In this document: positions 1 through 6,800 of the stretch, one piece after another
Position numbering within the stretch: position 1 is the stretch's first letter
How the letters are laid out: the number at the start of each line of letters is the position of its first letter
From: Rickettsiales bacterium
GTDB lineage: Bacteria > Pseudomonadota > Alphaproteobacteria > Rickettsiales > UBA1997
Length of the DNA stretch: 6,951 nt
Assembly: GCA_947425005.1 (NCBI GenBank)
Contig: CANDYP010000079.1
Location: 1-6,951 of the forward strand
Direction of reading: 5' to 3'
Made by a program: the position numbers and the translations under genes
The notes under the pieces: generated by a model
Seen by the model: only the letters and a program-made list of their open reading frames with translations
What the model was told of the DNA's origin: nothing
The model's database searches: none

Positions 1-2
1 CT

Positions 3-233
3 GAACTAAAAAAATACAAAAATGCCGAAGTGGTTTGGTGTCAGGAAGAGCCGAAAAATATGGGTGCGTGGAAATTCGTCGACGATTTGATCGAGGAAGT
101 TTTGATCGAAGTTAAACACAAAACCGCTCGTCCGAAATATGTTGGTCGTGTTGCTTGTGCGTCGCCAGCCACGGGATACGGCTCGTACCACGCGAAGGAG
201 CAGAAAAATTTAATTGACGAGGCTTTAAAGTAA
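3..233 (+). CDS. sucA: 2-oxoglutarate dehydrogenase E1 component, C-terminal end (partial)
   Basis: This is the last 76 codons of the thiamine-diphosphate-dependent E1 subunit, which decarboxylates 2-oxoglutarate and passes the succinyl group to the lipoyl arm of E2 in the cytoplasmic TCA-cycle complex. The reading frame is open from the window edge and ends at TAA 231-233. Signature E1 C-terminal segments are visible: VVWCQEEPKNMGAW, then ARPKYVGR, then ASPATGYGSYHAKEQ and a final LIDEALK. These match the conserved tail of OGDH E1 proteins (RPxYxGRxxxASPATG...HxxEQ). The catalytic and ThDP-binding parts lie upstream, outside the window. The sucB gene 426 nt downstream on the same strand supports the identification, although sucA and sucB are usually closer together. 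The C-terminus looks intact and of normal form. Confidence 0.95.
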   Translation, partial: ELKKYKNAEVVWCQEEPKNMGAWKFVDDLIEEVLIEVKHKTARPKYVGRVACASPATGYGSYHAKEQKNLIDEALK

Positions 234-276
234 TTTAAGTTTTTGCGAGAAATTCCCAACACCACTCATTCACCAC

Positions 277-507
277 ATGAAAACAAAAGATAGGCTCAAA
301 GAAGAAATCAGTTTCGAAAAATTATTACTTACATTGCTGGTGGCGATCATAAGCTCGATCTCAAGTTGGACTTGGAGCAATAAAATTGCTCTGCCGATAG
401 CTGTCGTGGTGGTGCTGTACTTTTTGTGTGCTATTTTTTCTGCTTCGGCTTTTGTAATTTTCACCAAAATTAAACTCAAAATAAAGGAGCTCGATCTTTA
501 TGAATAA
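277..507 (+). CDS. Small two-helix membrane protein between sucA and sucB
   Basis: I do not recognise this 76-residue protein. It has a charged N-terminus (MKTKDRLKEE), a hydrophobic segment at about residues 15-33, a short loop with Lys36 (TWSNK), a second strong hydrophobic segment at about 37-62 (including IAVVVVLYFLCAIF), and a Lys-rich tail (TKIKLKIKELDLYE). Positive charge at both ends predicts a hairpin with both termini in the cytoplasm. The gene starts 43 nt after the sucA stop and its last 8 nt overlap the start of the next small gene, so all lie in one probable transcription unit with sucB. No clear Shine-Dalgarno precedes the ATG (the preceding bases are CATTCACCAC). Two credible membrane segments and the operon position support it as real. 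Function is unknown, and anchoring or modulating the dehydrogenase would be speculation. Confidence 0.7.
   Translation: MKTKDRLKEEISFEKLLLTLLVAIISSISSWTWSNKIALPIAVVVVLYFLCAIFSASAFVIFTKIKLKIKELDLYE
484..489 (+). promoter_or_regulatory. Ribosome binding site for the 47-residue ORF
   Basis: AAGGAG ends 10 nt before the ATG at 500 and lies inside the 3' end of the preceding small gene. It is one of only two clear Shine-Dalgarno sequences in the window, and it is what makes the otherwise very short ORF at 500-643 believable. Together with the 8-nt overlap it suggests translational coupling. Confidence 0.7.
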
Positions 508-643
508 TGAATTCAACGTTGAATTTTTTGCCTACTTCATCATGTCAATGGCGCTGGCGTTTGCGCTGATGTCCATGTGGGTTGTGTATGATCTTGATAG
601 AGATGATAAAAAGCCGCGCAAAACCAAAACCAAAAAAGCTTAA
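500..643 (+). CDS. Very small single-pass membrane protein (47 aa) upstream of sucB
   Basis: This 47-codon ORF runs from ATG 500 to TAA 641-643. It has a short N-terminus (MNNEFNVE), one hydrophobic stretch at about residues 9-30 rich in Met, Ala, Phe and Leu (FFAYFIMSMALAFALMSMW), an acidic patch (YDLDRDD), and a strongly basic Lys/Arg/Thr tail (KKPRKTKTKKA). The tail predicts an N-out/C-in single-pass protein. It has a good AAGGAG ribosome binding site, starts inside the preceding membrane gene, and ends 16 nt before sucB. The size and form resemble small accessory subunits of respiratory enzymes (CydX- or CcoQ-like in architecture only); I see no sequence signature for either. Function is unknown. 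The ribosome site, compact spacing and clean charge distribution argue against a chance ORF. Confidence 0.65.
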   Translation: MNNEFNVEFFAYFIMSMALAFALMSMWVVYDLDRDDKKPRKTKTKKA

Positions 644-659
644 TTTAAATCAATAAAAC

Positions 660-1844
660 ATGACCATCGAAATCAAAGTTCCAGCACTCGGAGAATCAGT
701 ATCGGAAGCCTCAATCGCCAAGCTTCACAAAAAAGTTGGAGATGCCGTGAAGGCCGACGAATTAATCGTCGAGCTCGAAACTGACAAAGTTACTCTCGAA
801 GTTAACGCTCCGTCAAACGGCGTGATTTCTGATTTAAAAGTCAAAGAAGGCGACAATGTAAAAGTTGGCGATTTGATTGCTTTGATGCAAGAAGGTGGCG
901 CGGCGGTAAAAGTTGCTACTCCTGCTCAAGCTGCAGCTGCAATGCCTGCACAAAGCGCAACTGCATCATTCCCACTTTCTCCGGCACCAAAAAAATTGGC
1001 TGCAGAAAATAATGTCGACACGGCAAAAATTGCCGGCACTGGCAAAGATGGTCGCGTTACCAAAGGTGATGTTCTCGATGTAATTTCATCGTCTGCTGGA
1101 TCTCAGACAGTGGGCTCGTTGCGCTGTAGCGTAAGCGTAAGCGAAAAGCCAACTGAACGTGTTAAAATGTCAAAACTTCGTCAAAAAATTGCCGAACGTT
1201 TAAAAGAATCACAAAATACTGCCGCAATTCTAACCACTTTTAACGAAGTGGACATGTCTGCTGTAATGGCTTTACGCGGCGAATACAAAGACGCTTTTGA
1301 AAAAAGACACGGCGTCAAACTTGGCTTCATGTCATTCTTCGTGAAGGCTTGCGTAACTGCGCTCAAAGAGCTTCCGGCGGTTAATGCTGAAATTGATGGC
1401 ACCGACATCATTTACAAAAATTTCTACGACATCGGTGTGGCAGTTGGATCGCCGCAAGGTTTGGTGGTTCCGGTTCTACGCGAAGCTGATCGTTTAAATC
1501 TTGCTCAAGTTGAAAAAGGAATTTCCGAACTCGGCGTCAAAGCGCGCGACGGAAAATTGGCGATTGCTGATTTAATGGGCGCCACTTTCACCATTTCTAA
1601 TGGCGGCGTTTACGGCTCATTAATGTCGACCCCAATCATTAACCCACCACAATCCGCAATCCTTGGAATGCACAAAATCCAAGAACGCCCAATGGTAGTC
1701 GCCGGCGAAATCAAAATCCGCCCAATGATGTATTTGGCCTTGTCTTACGACCACAGAATCATTGACGGCAAAGAAGCGGTAACTTTCTTGGTACGCGTAA
1801 AAGAACTCCTCGAAGATCCAAGAAGATTGGTTTTGGATTTGTAA
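660..1844 (+). CDS. sucB: Dihydrolipoyllysine-residue succinyltransferase, E2 of 2-oxoglutarate dehydrogenase
   Basis: This E2 core protein of 394 residues accepts the succinyl group from E1 on a swinging lipoyl-lysine and transfers it to CoA. The lipoyl domain spans about residues 2-77, with the lipoylated lysine expected at K43 in ELETDKVTLEV. An Ala/Pro linker (about 80-107) is followed by the peripheral subunit-binding domain (about 108-142, with PAPKKLAAEN and GTGKDGRVTKGDVL). A second linker (about 143-165) is Ser-rich and contains a Cys. The catalytic acyltransferase domain (about 166-394) carries the active-site motif SYDHRIIDG, giving His366 and Asp369, and the TFTISNGG and INPPQSAILGMH segments. 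The length is typical for a one-lipoyl SucB (about 400 aa). No Shine-Dalgarno is evident before ATG 660, but the lipoyl domain begins immediately, so this start is firm. The gene follows sucA and two small ORFs on the same strand, and a long palindrome lies 11 nt after its stop. Confidence 0.97.
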   Translation: MTIEIKVPALGESVSEASIAKLHKKVGDAVKADELIVELETDKVTLEVNAPSNGVISDLKVKEGDNVKVGDLIALMQEGGAAVKVATPAQAAAAMPAQSATASFPLSPAPKKLAAENNVDTAKIAGTGKDGRVTKGDVLDVISSSAGSQTVGSLRCSVSVSEKPTERVKMSKLRQKIAERLKESQNTAAILTTFNEVDMSAVMALRGEYKDAFEKRHGVKLGFMSFFVKACVTALKELPAVNAEIDGTDIIYKNFYDIGVAVGSPQGLVVPVLREADRLNLAQVEKGISELGVKARDGKLAIADLMGATFTISNGGVYGSLMSTPIINPPQSAILGMHKIQERPMVVAGEIKIRPMMYLALSYDHRIIDGKEAVTFLVRVKELLEDPRRLVLDL

Positions 1845-1855
1845 TATTTTTATCT

Positions 1856-1914
1856 GGGACGAGAAACCCCCTTACCCCCCCTTTTATCAGGGGGGTAGGG
1901 GGGTTTCTCGTCCC
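1856..1914. repeat. Long GC-rich palindromic repeat, copy 1
   Basis: The left arm (1856-1880) and right arm (1890-1914) are inverted copies over 25 positions. They begin GGGACGAGAAA on the left and end TTTCTCGTCCC on the right, with C-runs facing G-runs split by TA. The only departure is T1872 opposite G1898, which can still wobble-pair in RNA. The loop is 9 nt (1881-1889, ending TTATCA). A second copy, cut by the window end, begins at 6918, so this is a dispersed element and not a single hairpin. It sits 11 nt after the sucB stop. It may act as a transcript 3'-end structure, but no T-run follows (the next bases are GATTCC), so it is not a canonical intrinsic terminator. A REP-like or MITE-like element is the best description. 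Confidence 0.9.
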
Positions 1915-1973
1915 GATTCCGTACTTAGAAAATAGCAAGTTATCCCCTCCAAAGATCCCCCCTTCTCTCTCCA

Positions 1974-2585
1974 ATGTTCACCCTCTTCCTCGAATCAATG
2001 CTCATCGGTCTCTCCATCGCGATGCCGATTGGGCCGATTTCGACTTTGGCGATTAAAAACTGTTTGACGCGGGGTTGGAGAATTGGCTTTGCCACTAGTT
2101 TTGGCGCCTCGATTACTGAGGGTTTTTACGCTTTTGTTGCGACGGGCGGCCTGGCATTTATCTCAAAATTTATGACCAGTTACATCGCGCCGATAAAAAT
2201 AATCAGCGGTGTGGCCTTGATTTTGCTCGGTGCGTACGAAATCAAAACCGCCAGCAAATTCGCGCTCGAAGAAGTAAAAATGAAATCGCGCGGATTTTTT
2301 CAAACCATGTTTTTTGTGTCCTTCATTACTTTAGGCAGCCCAATGACCATCGTGCTTTTCGTCGGAATCTTCGCCACAATGAGCGGAGTGGTTTTAACGC
2401 CGGAAGCAATGGCCGTCACAATATTTGGAATTTTTATGGGTTCGGTTTTGTGGGCTTTTATTTTATCGGGAACCGTCGCTACAATCCGTCACAAGCTTTC
2501 CAAAAAATGGATGGCGCGAGTTAAAATTGTTTCCGGCCTGATCATTGGCGGATTTGGTTTTTACGGCATTATTAGCGCTGTTTAG
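1974..2585 (+). CDS. LysE/RhtB-family amino-acid exporter-like membrane protein
   Basis: This 203-residue inner-membrane protein is of the size and layout of LysE/RhtB exporters, which export amino acids or related small molecules using the proton gradient. The first helix carries IAMPIGPISTLAIKNCLTRG at residues 15-34, the family's N-terminal PxGP motif followed by the basic cytoplasmic loop. About six hydrophobic segments can be placed near residues 4-26, 38-62, 71-90, 110-133, 146-168 and 183-201. A charged loop (about 91-107, with EEVKMKSRG) separates the halves, and the second half has ITLGSPMTIVLF at 118-129, the usual conserved N/S-P motif of the fourth helix. The substrate cannot be read from sequence. 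No Shine-Dalgarno precedes the ATG; the 30 nt upstream are pyrimidine-rich. A start at the Met codon 1998 would cut into the first helix, so 1974 is preferred. Confidence 0.85.
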   Translation: MFTLFLESMLIGLSIAMPIGPISTLAIKNCLTRGWRIGFATSFGASITEGFYAFVATGGLAFISKFMTSYIAPIKIISGVALILLGAYEIKTASKFALEEVKMKSRGFFQTMFFVSFITLGSPMTIVLFVGIFATMSGVVLTPEAMAVTIFGIFMGSVLWAFILSGTVATIRHKLSKKWMARVKIVSGLIIGGFGFYGIISAV

Positions 2586-2610
2586 CGAGAGGTTCTTACT
2601 AACCAAAATC

Positions 2611-2618
2611 AGGAGTGA
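2611..2618 (+). promoter_or_regulatory. Ribosome binding site of the dps gene
   Basis: AGGAGTGA lies just before the ATG at 2622, with AGGAG 6 nt from the start codon. It fixes the start of the Dps protein and is the strongest Shine-Dalgarno in the window. Confidence 0.8.
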
Positions 2619-2621
2619 TTC

Positions 2622-3059
2622 ATGAAAAATAATCAAACTTTAGAAAGTCTGGAAAAGGCCTTAGCCAATTCTTACCTACTCGCACTTAAGACGCAGAACT
2701 ATCACTGGAATGTGGTCGGGGAAAATTTTAAACCGTTGCACGAAATGTTTGGTGCGCAATACGAAGATCTCGCTGCGGCGATTGACGAAATTGCCGAACG
2801 CATCAGAGCTTTAGGCTTAAAGGTCGAAGGCACTTTCGAAAATTTCCAAAAATTAAGCGCGATCAAAAGCGGCAATAAAAATTTGGACAAAAAAGGCATG
2901 CTTCAGGATTTAATTTCGAGCAACGAAATTTTGGTAGAGGGCTTGAAGGAGGGAATTAAAGCAGCGCAAGAAGAGGGCGACGAAGCCACGGCGGACATGT
3001 TCATCGGCAGAACGCAAATTCACGAAAAAGCAATTTGGATGCTGACTTCAAGTCAGTAA
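2622..3059 (+). CDS. dps: Dps/ferritin-like DNA-protection and iron-storage protein
   Basis: This 145-residue four-helix-bundle protein is of the Dps family, which assembles as a cytoplasmic dodecamer that oxidises Fe(II), often with hydrogen peroxide, and stores the iron. The inter-subunit ferroxidase residues are visible at His28 (NYHWNV), His40 (PLHEMF), Asp55 (AIDEIAER) and Glu59. Their spacing of 12, 15 and 4 equals that of characterised Dps proteins. The aspartate usually four residues after the second His is Gly44 here (HEMFG), a possible change in iron-site geometry. The protein lacks the long Lys/Arg-rich N-terminal tail used for DNA binding by E. coli Dps (167 aa), so it may be an iron-storage mini-ferritin more than a nucleoid binder. 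A strong ribosome binding site precedes it. It starts 36 nt after the exporter gene and ends before a strong hairpin terminator. No OxyR- or Fur-type operator was convincingly seen. Confidence 0.93.
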   Translation: MKNNQTLESLEKALANSYLLALKTQNYHWNVVGENFKPLHEMFGAQYEDLAAAIDEIAERIRALGLKVEGTFENFQKLSAIKSGNKNLDKKGMLQDLISSNEILVEGLKEGIKAAQEEGDEATADMFIGRTQIHEKAIWMLTSSQ

Positions 3060-3080
3060 TTTACTCAAGTTTTGGACAAT

Positions 3081-3120
3081 AAAAAACCCGCCTTCAATTT
3101 ATTTGAAGGCGGGTTTTTTT
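3081..3120. terminator. Bidirectional intrinsic terminator between convergent genes
   Basis: An 11-bp perfect stem (CCCGCCTTCAA at 3087-3097 with TTGAAGGCGGG at 3103-3113) closes a 5-nt loop. It is flanked by six A on the left and seven T on the right, so it reads as a GC-rich hairpin plus U-tract on both strands. It lies 21 nt after the dps stop and just after the stop of the minus-strand gene ending at 3126, so it probably terminates both. Confidence 0.93.
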
Positions 3121-3125
3121 GTGCA

Positions 3126-3656
3126 TTAATCTAAAACAACTTCGCAATTACCGTTGGCGATGTAGGCATCAAGGCCTACGGTGGTGATTTCTTTGTAACG
3201 GCTGTTGCCCAAAATTCTGATTAAAGTTCCAACCGGTCCTTCGGTTTGGACATTTACAAAAACGCCGGTTTGTCGGAATTCAGCCGGGAATTTTTCGCAG
3301 ATATCTTTCTCGCAGCGCGTGATGGTTTTGGCTTTTTTGTCGAGAATTAAATAAGTGAAAACTTCCCTTTTCGGACATTCTCTTTTGGTGCAAAGAAACC
3401 CGCTTTTTGGCTCACATTTTAATTTTTTCCAATCTTGCGCTGCTTTGTAATATTTTTCTGCTTCGGCAAAAACTTTGCTGAGGTCAGTGCCTTGAAGTGC
3501 TGGCACATCTTCTTCCAGCGTAGTTTTGTGTCTCTTGTCAAGTGAGGCCAGAATCTTGGGTTCTACCACTGGTTTGATTGAATTTTCTTTGGCGAAAGTT
3601 GGGTAAGAAAAGAGCGAAAAAACTGCTGTCAGCAAAAATGCGAATCTGATTTTCAT
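3126..3656 (-). CDS. Secreted six-cysteine protein of unknown function
   Basis: I do not recognise the family. The chosen ATG (complement of CAT 3654-3656) gives 176 residues starting with a classical Sec signal peptide: MKIR, a hydrophobic core (FAFLLTAVFSLFSY), then PTFA before KENS, with predicted cleavage after residue 22. An upstream in-frame start at 3710 would add 18 residues in front of the signal peptide and is unlikely. The mature part has a charged helix-like region (about 45-80, with DLSKVFAEAEKYYKAAQDW). It then has six cysteines, at about 81, 89, 94, 115, 120 and 171, an even number that suits periplasmic disulfides. The C-terminal region (VFVNVQTEGPVGTLIRILG, then SRYKEITTVGLDAYI) looks like a compact beta-rich fold. 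No lipobox is present, so a soluble periplasmic or secreted protein is expected. It converges on dps and diverges from the PEPC-like gene. No Shine-Dalgarno precedes the start. Confidence 0.8.
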   Translation of the reverse strand: MKIRFAFLLTAVFSLFSYPTFAKENSIKPVVEPKILASLDKRHKTTLEEDVPALQGTDLSKVFAEAEKYYKAAQDWKKLKCEPKSGFLCTKRECPKREVFTYLILDKKAKTITRCEKDICEKFPAEFRQTGVFVNVQTEGPVGTLIRILGNSRYKEITTVGLDAYIANGNCEVVLD

Positions 3657-3801
3657 GAGGATTTTGGAGGATTGGTTGGAGGGCAAACGCGGCCTGCAAA
3701 AAAACAGCAAGAGATTGTGGATGCAAGAAAAACTTCGAGGAATAGAGTCAAGTGCGACAACGGTTCGATCTCATTACCCAATCCCATTAAAATTTTTAAA
3801 A
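3657..3801. other. Divergent intergenic region, probable promoters for both flanking genes
   Basis: These 145 nt separate the starts of the minus-strand secreted-protein gene and the PEPC-like gene, so both promoters should lie here or inside the first codons. The plus-strand frame stays open back to an ATG at 3655, but that peptide does not resemble a family N-terminus. I could not pick out a convincing -35/-10 pair on either strand. A GGAGG occurs at 3666-3670 on the plus strand but has no in-frame start at suitable distance. Confidence 0.4.
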
Positions 3802-6800
3802 ATGACAAAACCTCTTGGCCTTTTGCTGCGCGGCGTTCGCCATCTCGCAACTCAGAATCTTGTAATGAAAAATTTATTTTCGACGCAAGTTGTAAATGAA
3901 GTTCAGCGGCGCTTTGCGCCAATAAAAAAACAGTTGCGGGATGACGTTGATGAAATAGTGGCGGCGGGATTAAAGGGCAAAAAGTCGCTTGAAGTTGGTC
4001 ACAAAATTGTTGCCATCGAAACCACCCTTTCTCCCAGAATTTACTTGGAAATTCTAAATCAAGAACGTGACGGTATTACGGAGCTGGGCAATAAAATGGG
4101 CTCGGAAGCTTTACGAAAAAGAATCAGCGACAACCCTACTTACATCAGGTTTACCGCCCATCCCACCGAAGGGCAAAATCTGCGCGCCATCAAAGAAAAA
4201 GACGCAATCATCAAACTACAAACTGCTCTAAATCCAGTGACGGAAGGCGAAAATGTGCCGGCAGAAAATCTGGTTAAATTGGGCAGAATTGCCACGGAAA
4301 TGGGTGTACAAAATAACATTGTTCAAAATGCAAAATTGCAGGGCATTCCAAGCCGTGAGGAGTTTTTAAATTTGCGTGGAGGAGTGCAGAAAAGAATAAT
4401 CAAAAGCTTCGTCGAGAATCCCATTCATCACGTCGTCAAAATGACGGTTCAGGATGAGAGGGACATGATGATCTACCACATGGATCGCTGCAAAAAAGAA
4501 GTGGCGACCATTGCTGCCAGGCATCCGGATGCAGTGCGAGTTGACGACGTCAAATTTTCTTCCTGGGCTTTCGACATGGATGGCAAGCCCCACATCCATC
4601 CGGGAAATGGCGCCATTTTTGAACATCAATCGCAGCAAAAATTTTTCGATTCCTTGTTAAAAGCTTTAGAAGATTTTGCCGACAAAATTGCTCTTGAAGG
4701 TGGAGACGATTCAAAATTCAGAAGCGACGTTTTGGATAAAATAAAAGCAGAGCGTGAGTTGGTCGCTGGTCGTATTTTAGTTGGAAGTGAAGCGGGTCAG
4801 GCGGAAGAAAAAATCGGCGCGATCCTTGCGGAATATGCATCGAAGCAAGAAAAAGATTCGGGGAAAACTTTTGTCGAAATCCAAAATTACGTCAGATCTT
4901 CAGGCTGCAAAACGGCGCAAAATGGCTTCACCACTCGCGAAGAAATCGACAAAACCAACGCGGCACTTGCCGAAATAATTAGAATCGCCGCAGCAAAAGA
5001 AGGTTTCGCTGCGGATGAAATCGGCACCATTGCGCGCAGCTTTTCGGAATTTTCTCCAGAAACAAAAAGACAGGTAATGTGCTTGATGGAGTCAGCGCTG
5101 CTGCATCCTCAGCACGAGCACATCATTTCGCAGTTTGATTGCCAGTTGTCGAGTTTCAAAAATACCGTGAGGCTTTTTGAAATCGCCAAACAGTTGCCGC
5201 AACATCACGAGTTAATTCCTCATTTCAAAAAATATTACGCCGAAAAAAGCAAAGAAGCCGGCTTTGATCTTTACCAACAATTTTTCTCAGAAGGTTCAGT
5301 TGCAAGAGCGCGCGAATCTTTGGTGCAAGTTTCTCCGCTTGCTGAAGATGAAAATACAATTCCTCTTTTGATCAATTTCACGCAGGAAATGTTGGCCGAT
5401 GCAGAGTGTGTTGATTACATTAAAAGATCCGGTGGTGTGGTCCGGCAGACTAGAAGCAACAGCGACGGATCCTCATCTCTTGGCGCTCACAAAGTGGTGC
5501 TAAACTATTTAGAAGCCGACATTGCGATTGGAAAAATGGTGGAAGCGGCGGGATTGAAATTGGCGATCCTGCAAGGAATTGGCGCCAATGATTTGGAAAG
5601 AATGGCGCCGTGGCGATTAGAATTGTTGCAGTCGGAATTCACCGCTCAAGGCTCCGACGCGCAGAATCAAACGCGCGAACGGTTGACCAACATGCTGGTA
5701 AAAGAGCGTGACACATCGCAAGAAGATCTCCTCCGCCTCACAGAAAAATACACGCCGGAAGCAATTGAGGCTTTGATCAATTTTTATTACCGAGCGCACC
5801 GAGCCAGTGAACACGGGGTTGAAATTGAGTTGGAAGGCAAGCCGGTTAATTCCGGCGACCTCACGCATCGCGGGCCAATCCCGGCAAATGTCGTAAAAAA
5901 ATTAGGAAAATTAAGTTCAAGACCAGACAGCAGAACTGGCGATGTTGCCACCGGAGCCCTTAAAGAAAACAGCATGGACGCTTGGGATCCTTCGATCTTC
6001 AACCGCAATATGCGCAGGATTGGCGCGATCTCACTGCAAAGAGCCAGCGGAGTTTCGACATTTTCAATGGCGCCGTTTTTTTACGCCCCGGAAAGTTCTC
6101 AAGAAAATTTTGACCCGCAATTAGTGGCGGATTTGGCGGCGATTCCCTTGATGCGAAATAATAATATTTCAGCGATTTTCGCGCTGGGAGTGGCGGATCT
6201 AAAATCTTTCGCATTGGCCAATGGAGTTGATCTGGAAGTGCCTACAGCAACCATTTTAGGGTCGGCCCAAGATTACGAAAAATTCTTAAAAATCGGCGCC
6301 CAGGAAGGGTCGCAAGCAGCGATGAAATTCGCCCAAAAAAATAATTTTGACGGCGCCGAAGGGATGAGGGGTCACCACATGTGCTACCAAATTGAAGGCT
6401 GTAAAAGAGTTTTAAGAAATGCGGTTACTCCTTTAATTGCGCATTCTGCGCCGGAAATAAAAAATGCCGTGGAGTTCGTGTTTCAAAGGGCGGAATCTGG
6501 AGCGGGCGAAATTAAAAGATACAATCAAGAGGTGATCGAGGTCTGCGCGATTTTGGTCAAAGATCCGCAATTGGATTTGGAAACCAAGAAAACTTTGGCT
6601 TGCGTGGCGCAACAAATTTCTAACGTTTGTCGACCAAATAATTTTTACGACACCAGAGCGAAATTAACCGCTGAGGCTCACGACGCTTTGGCAAGTGGCG
6701 ATGCGCAGAAGTTTGACGAATGTTGCGAGTGGTTGGCGATCATCATGAGGTCAGCGGGCAATCCGGTGAGTCCAGGCAGAAAAGTGGAAGAGATGTTTCC

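Noticed and set aside
270..479. Minus-strand ORF opposite the 76-residue membrane gene
   Set aside because: It is antisense to a better-placed co-directional gene. Its hydrophobicity reflects the complement of hydrophobic codons, and the plus-strand ORF fits the operon.
1121..1142. Small GCGTAA repeats in the second linker of sucB, considered as a Rickettsia-type palindromic insertion in a coding gene
   Set aside because: The linker length is normal for E2 proteins, the repeat is only two short units, and no palindrome long enough for such an element is present.
1856..1914. Reading the palindrome as a standard intrinsic terminator of the suc operon
   Set aside because: No T-run follows the stem on the plus strand, and the same element recurs elsewhere, so it is listed as a repeat. 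A role at the transcript end remains possible.
1759..1974. Minus-strand ORF of 71 codons across the palindrome and the sucB 3' end
   Set aside because: It is the translation of the palindromic repeat plus antisense of sucB, with no domain and no ribosome site. It is an artefact of the repeat staying open in this frame.
3655..3801. N-terminal extension of the PEPC-like protein from the ATG at 3655
   Set aside because: This ATG overlaps the start codon of the divergent gene, the extension would consume the whole promoter region, and the extra peptide shows no family resemblance. It cannot be excluded, so it is kept as an alternative.
5617..5868. Minus-strand ORFs inside the PEPC-like gene (also 4366-4638, 5787-6008, 5999-6214 and 6433-6615)
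   Set aside because: They are antisense to a continuous coding frame with recognisable motifs, and their translations look like shadow sequence without family features.
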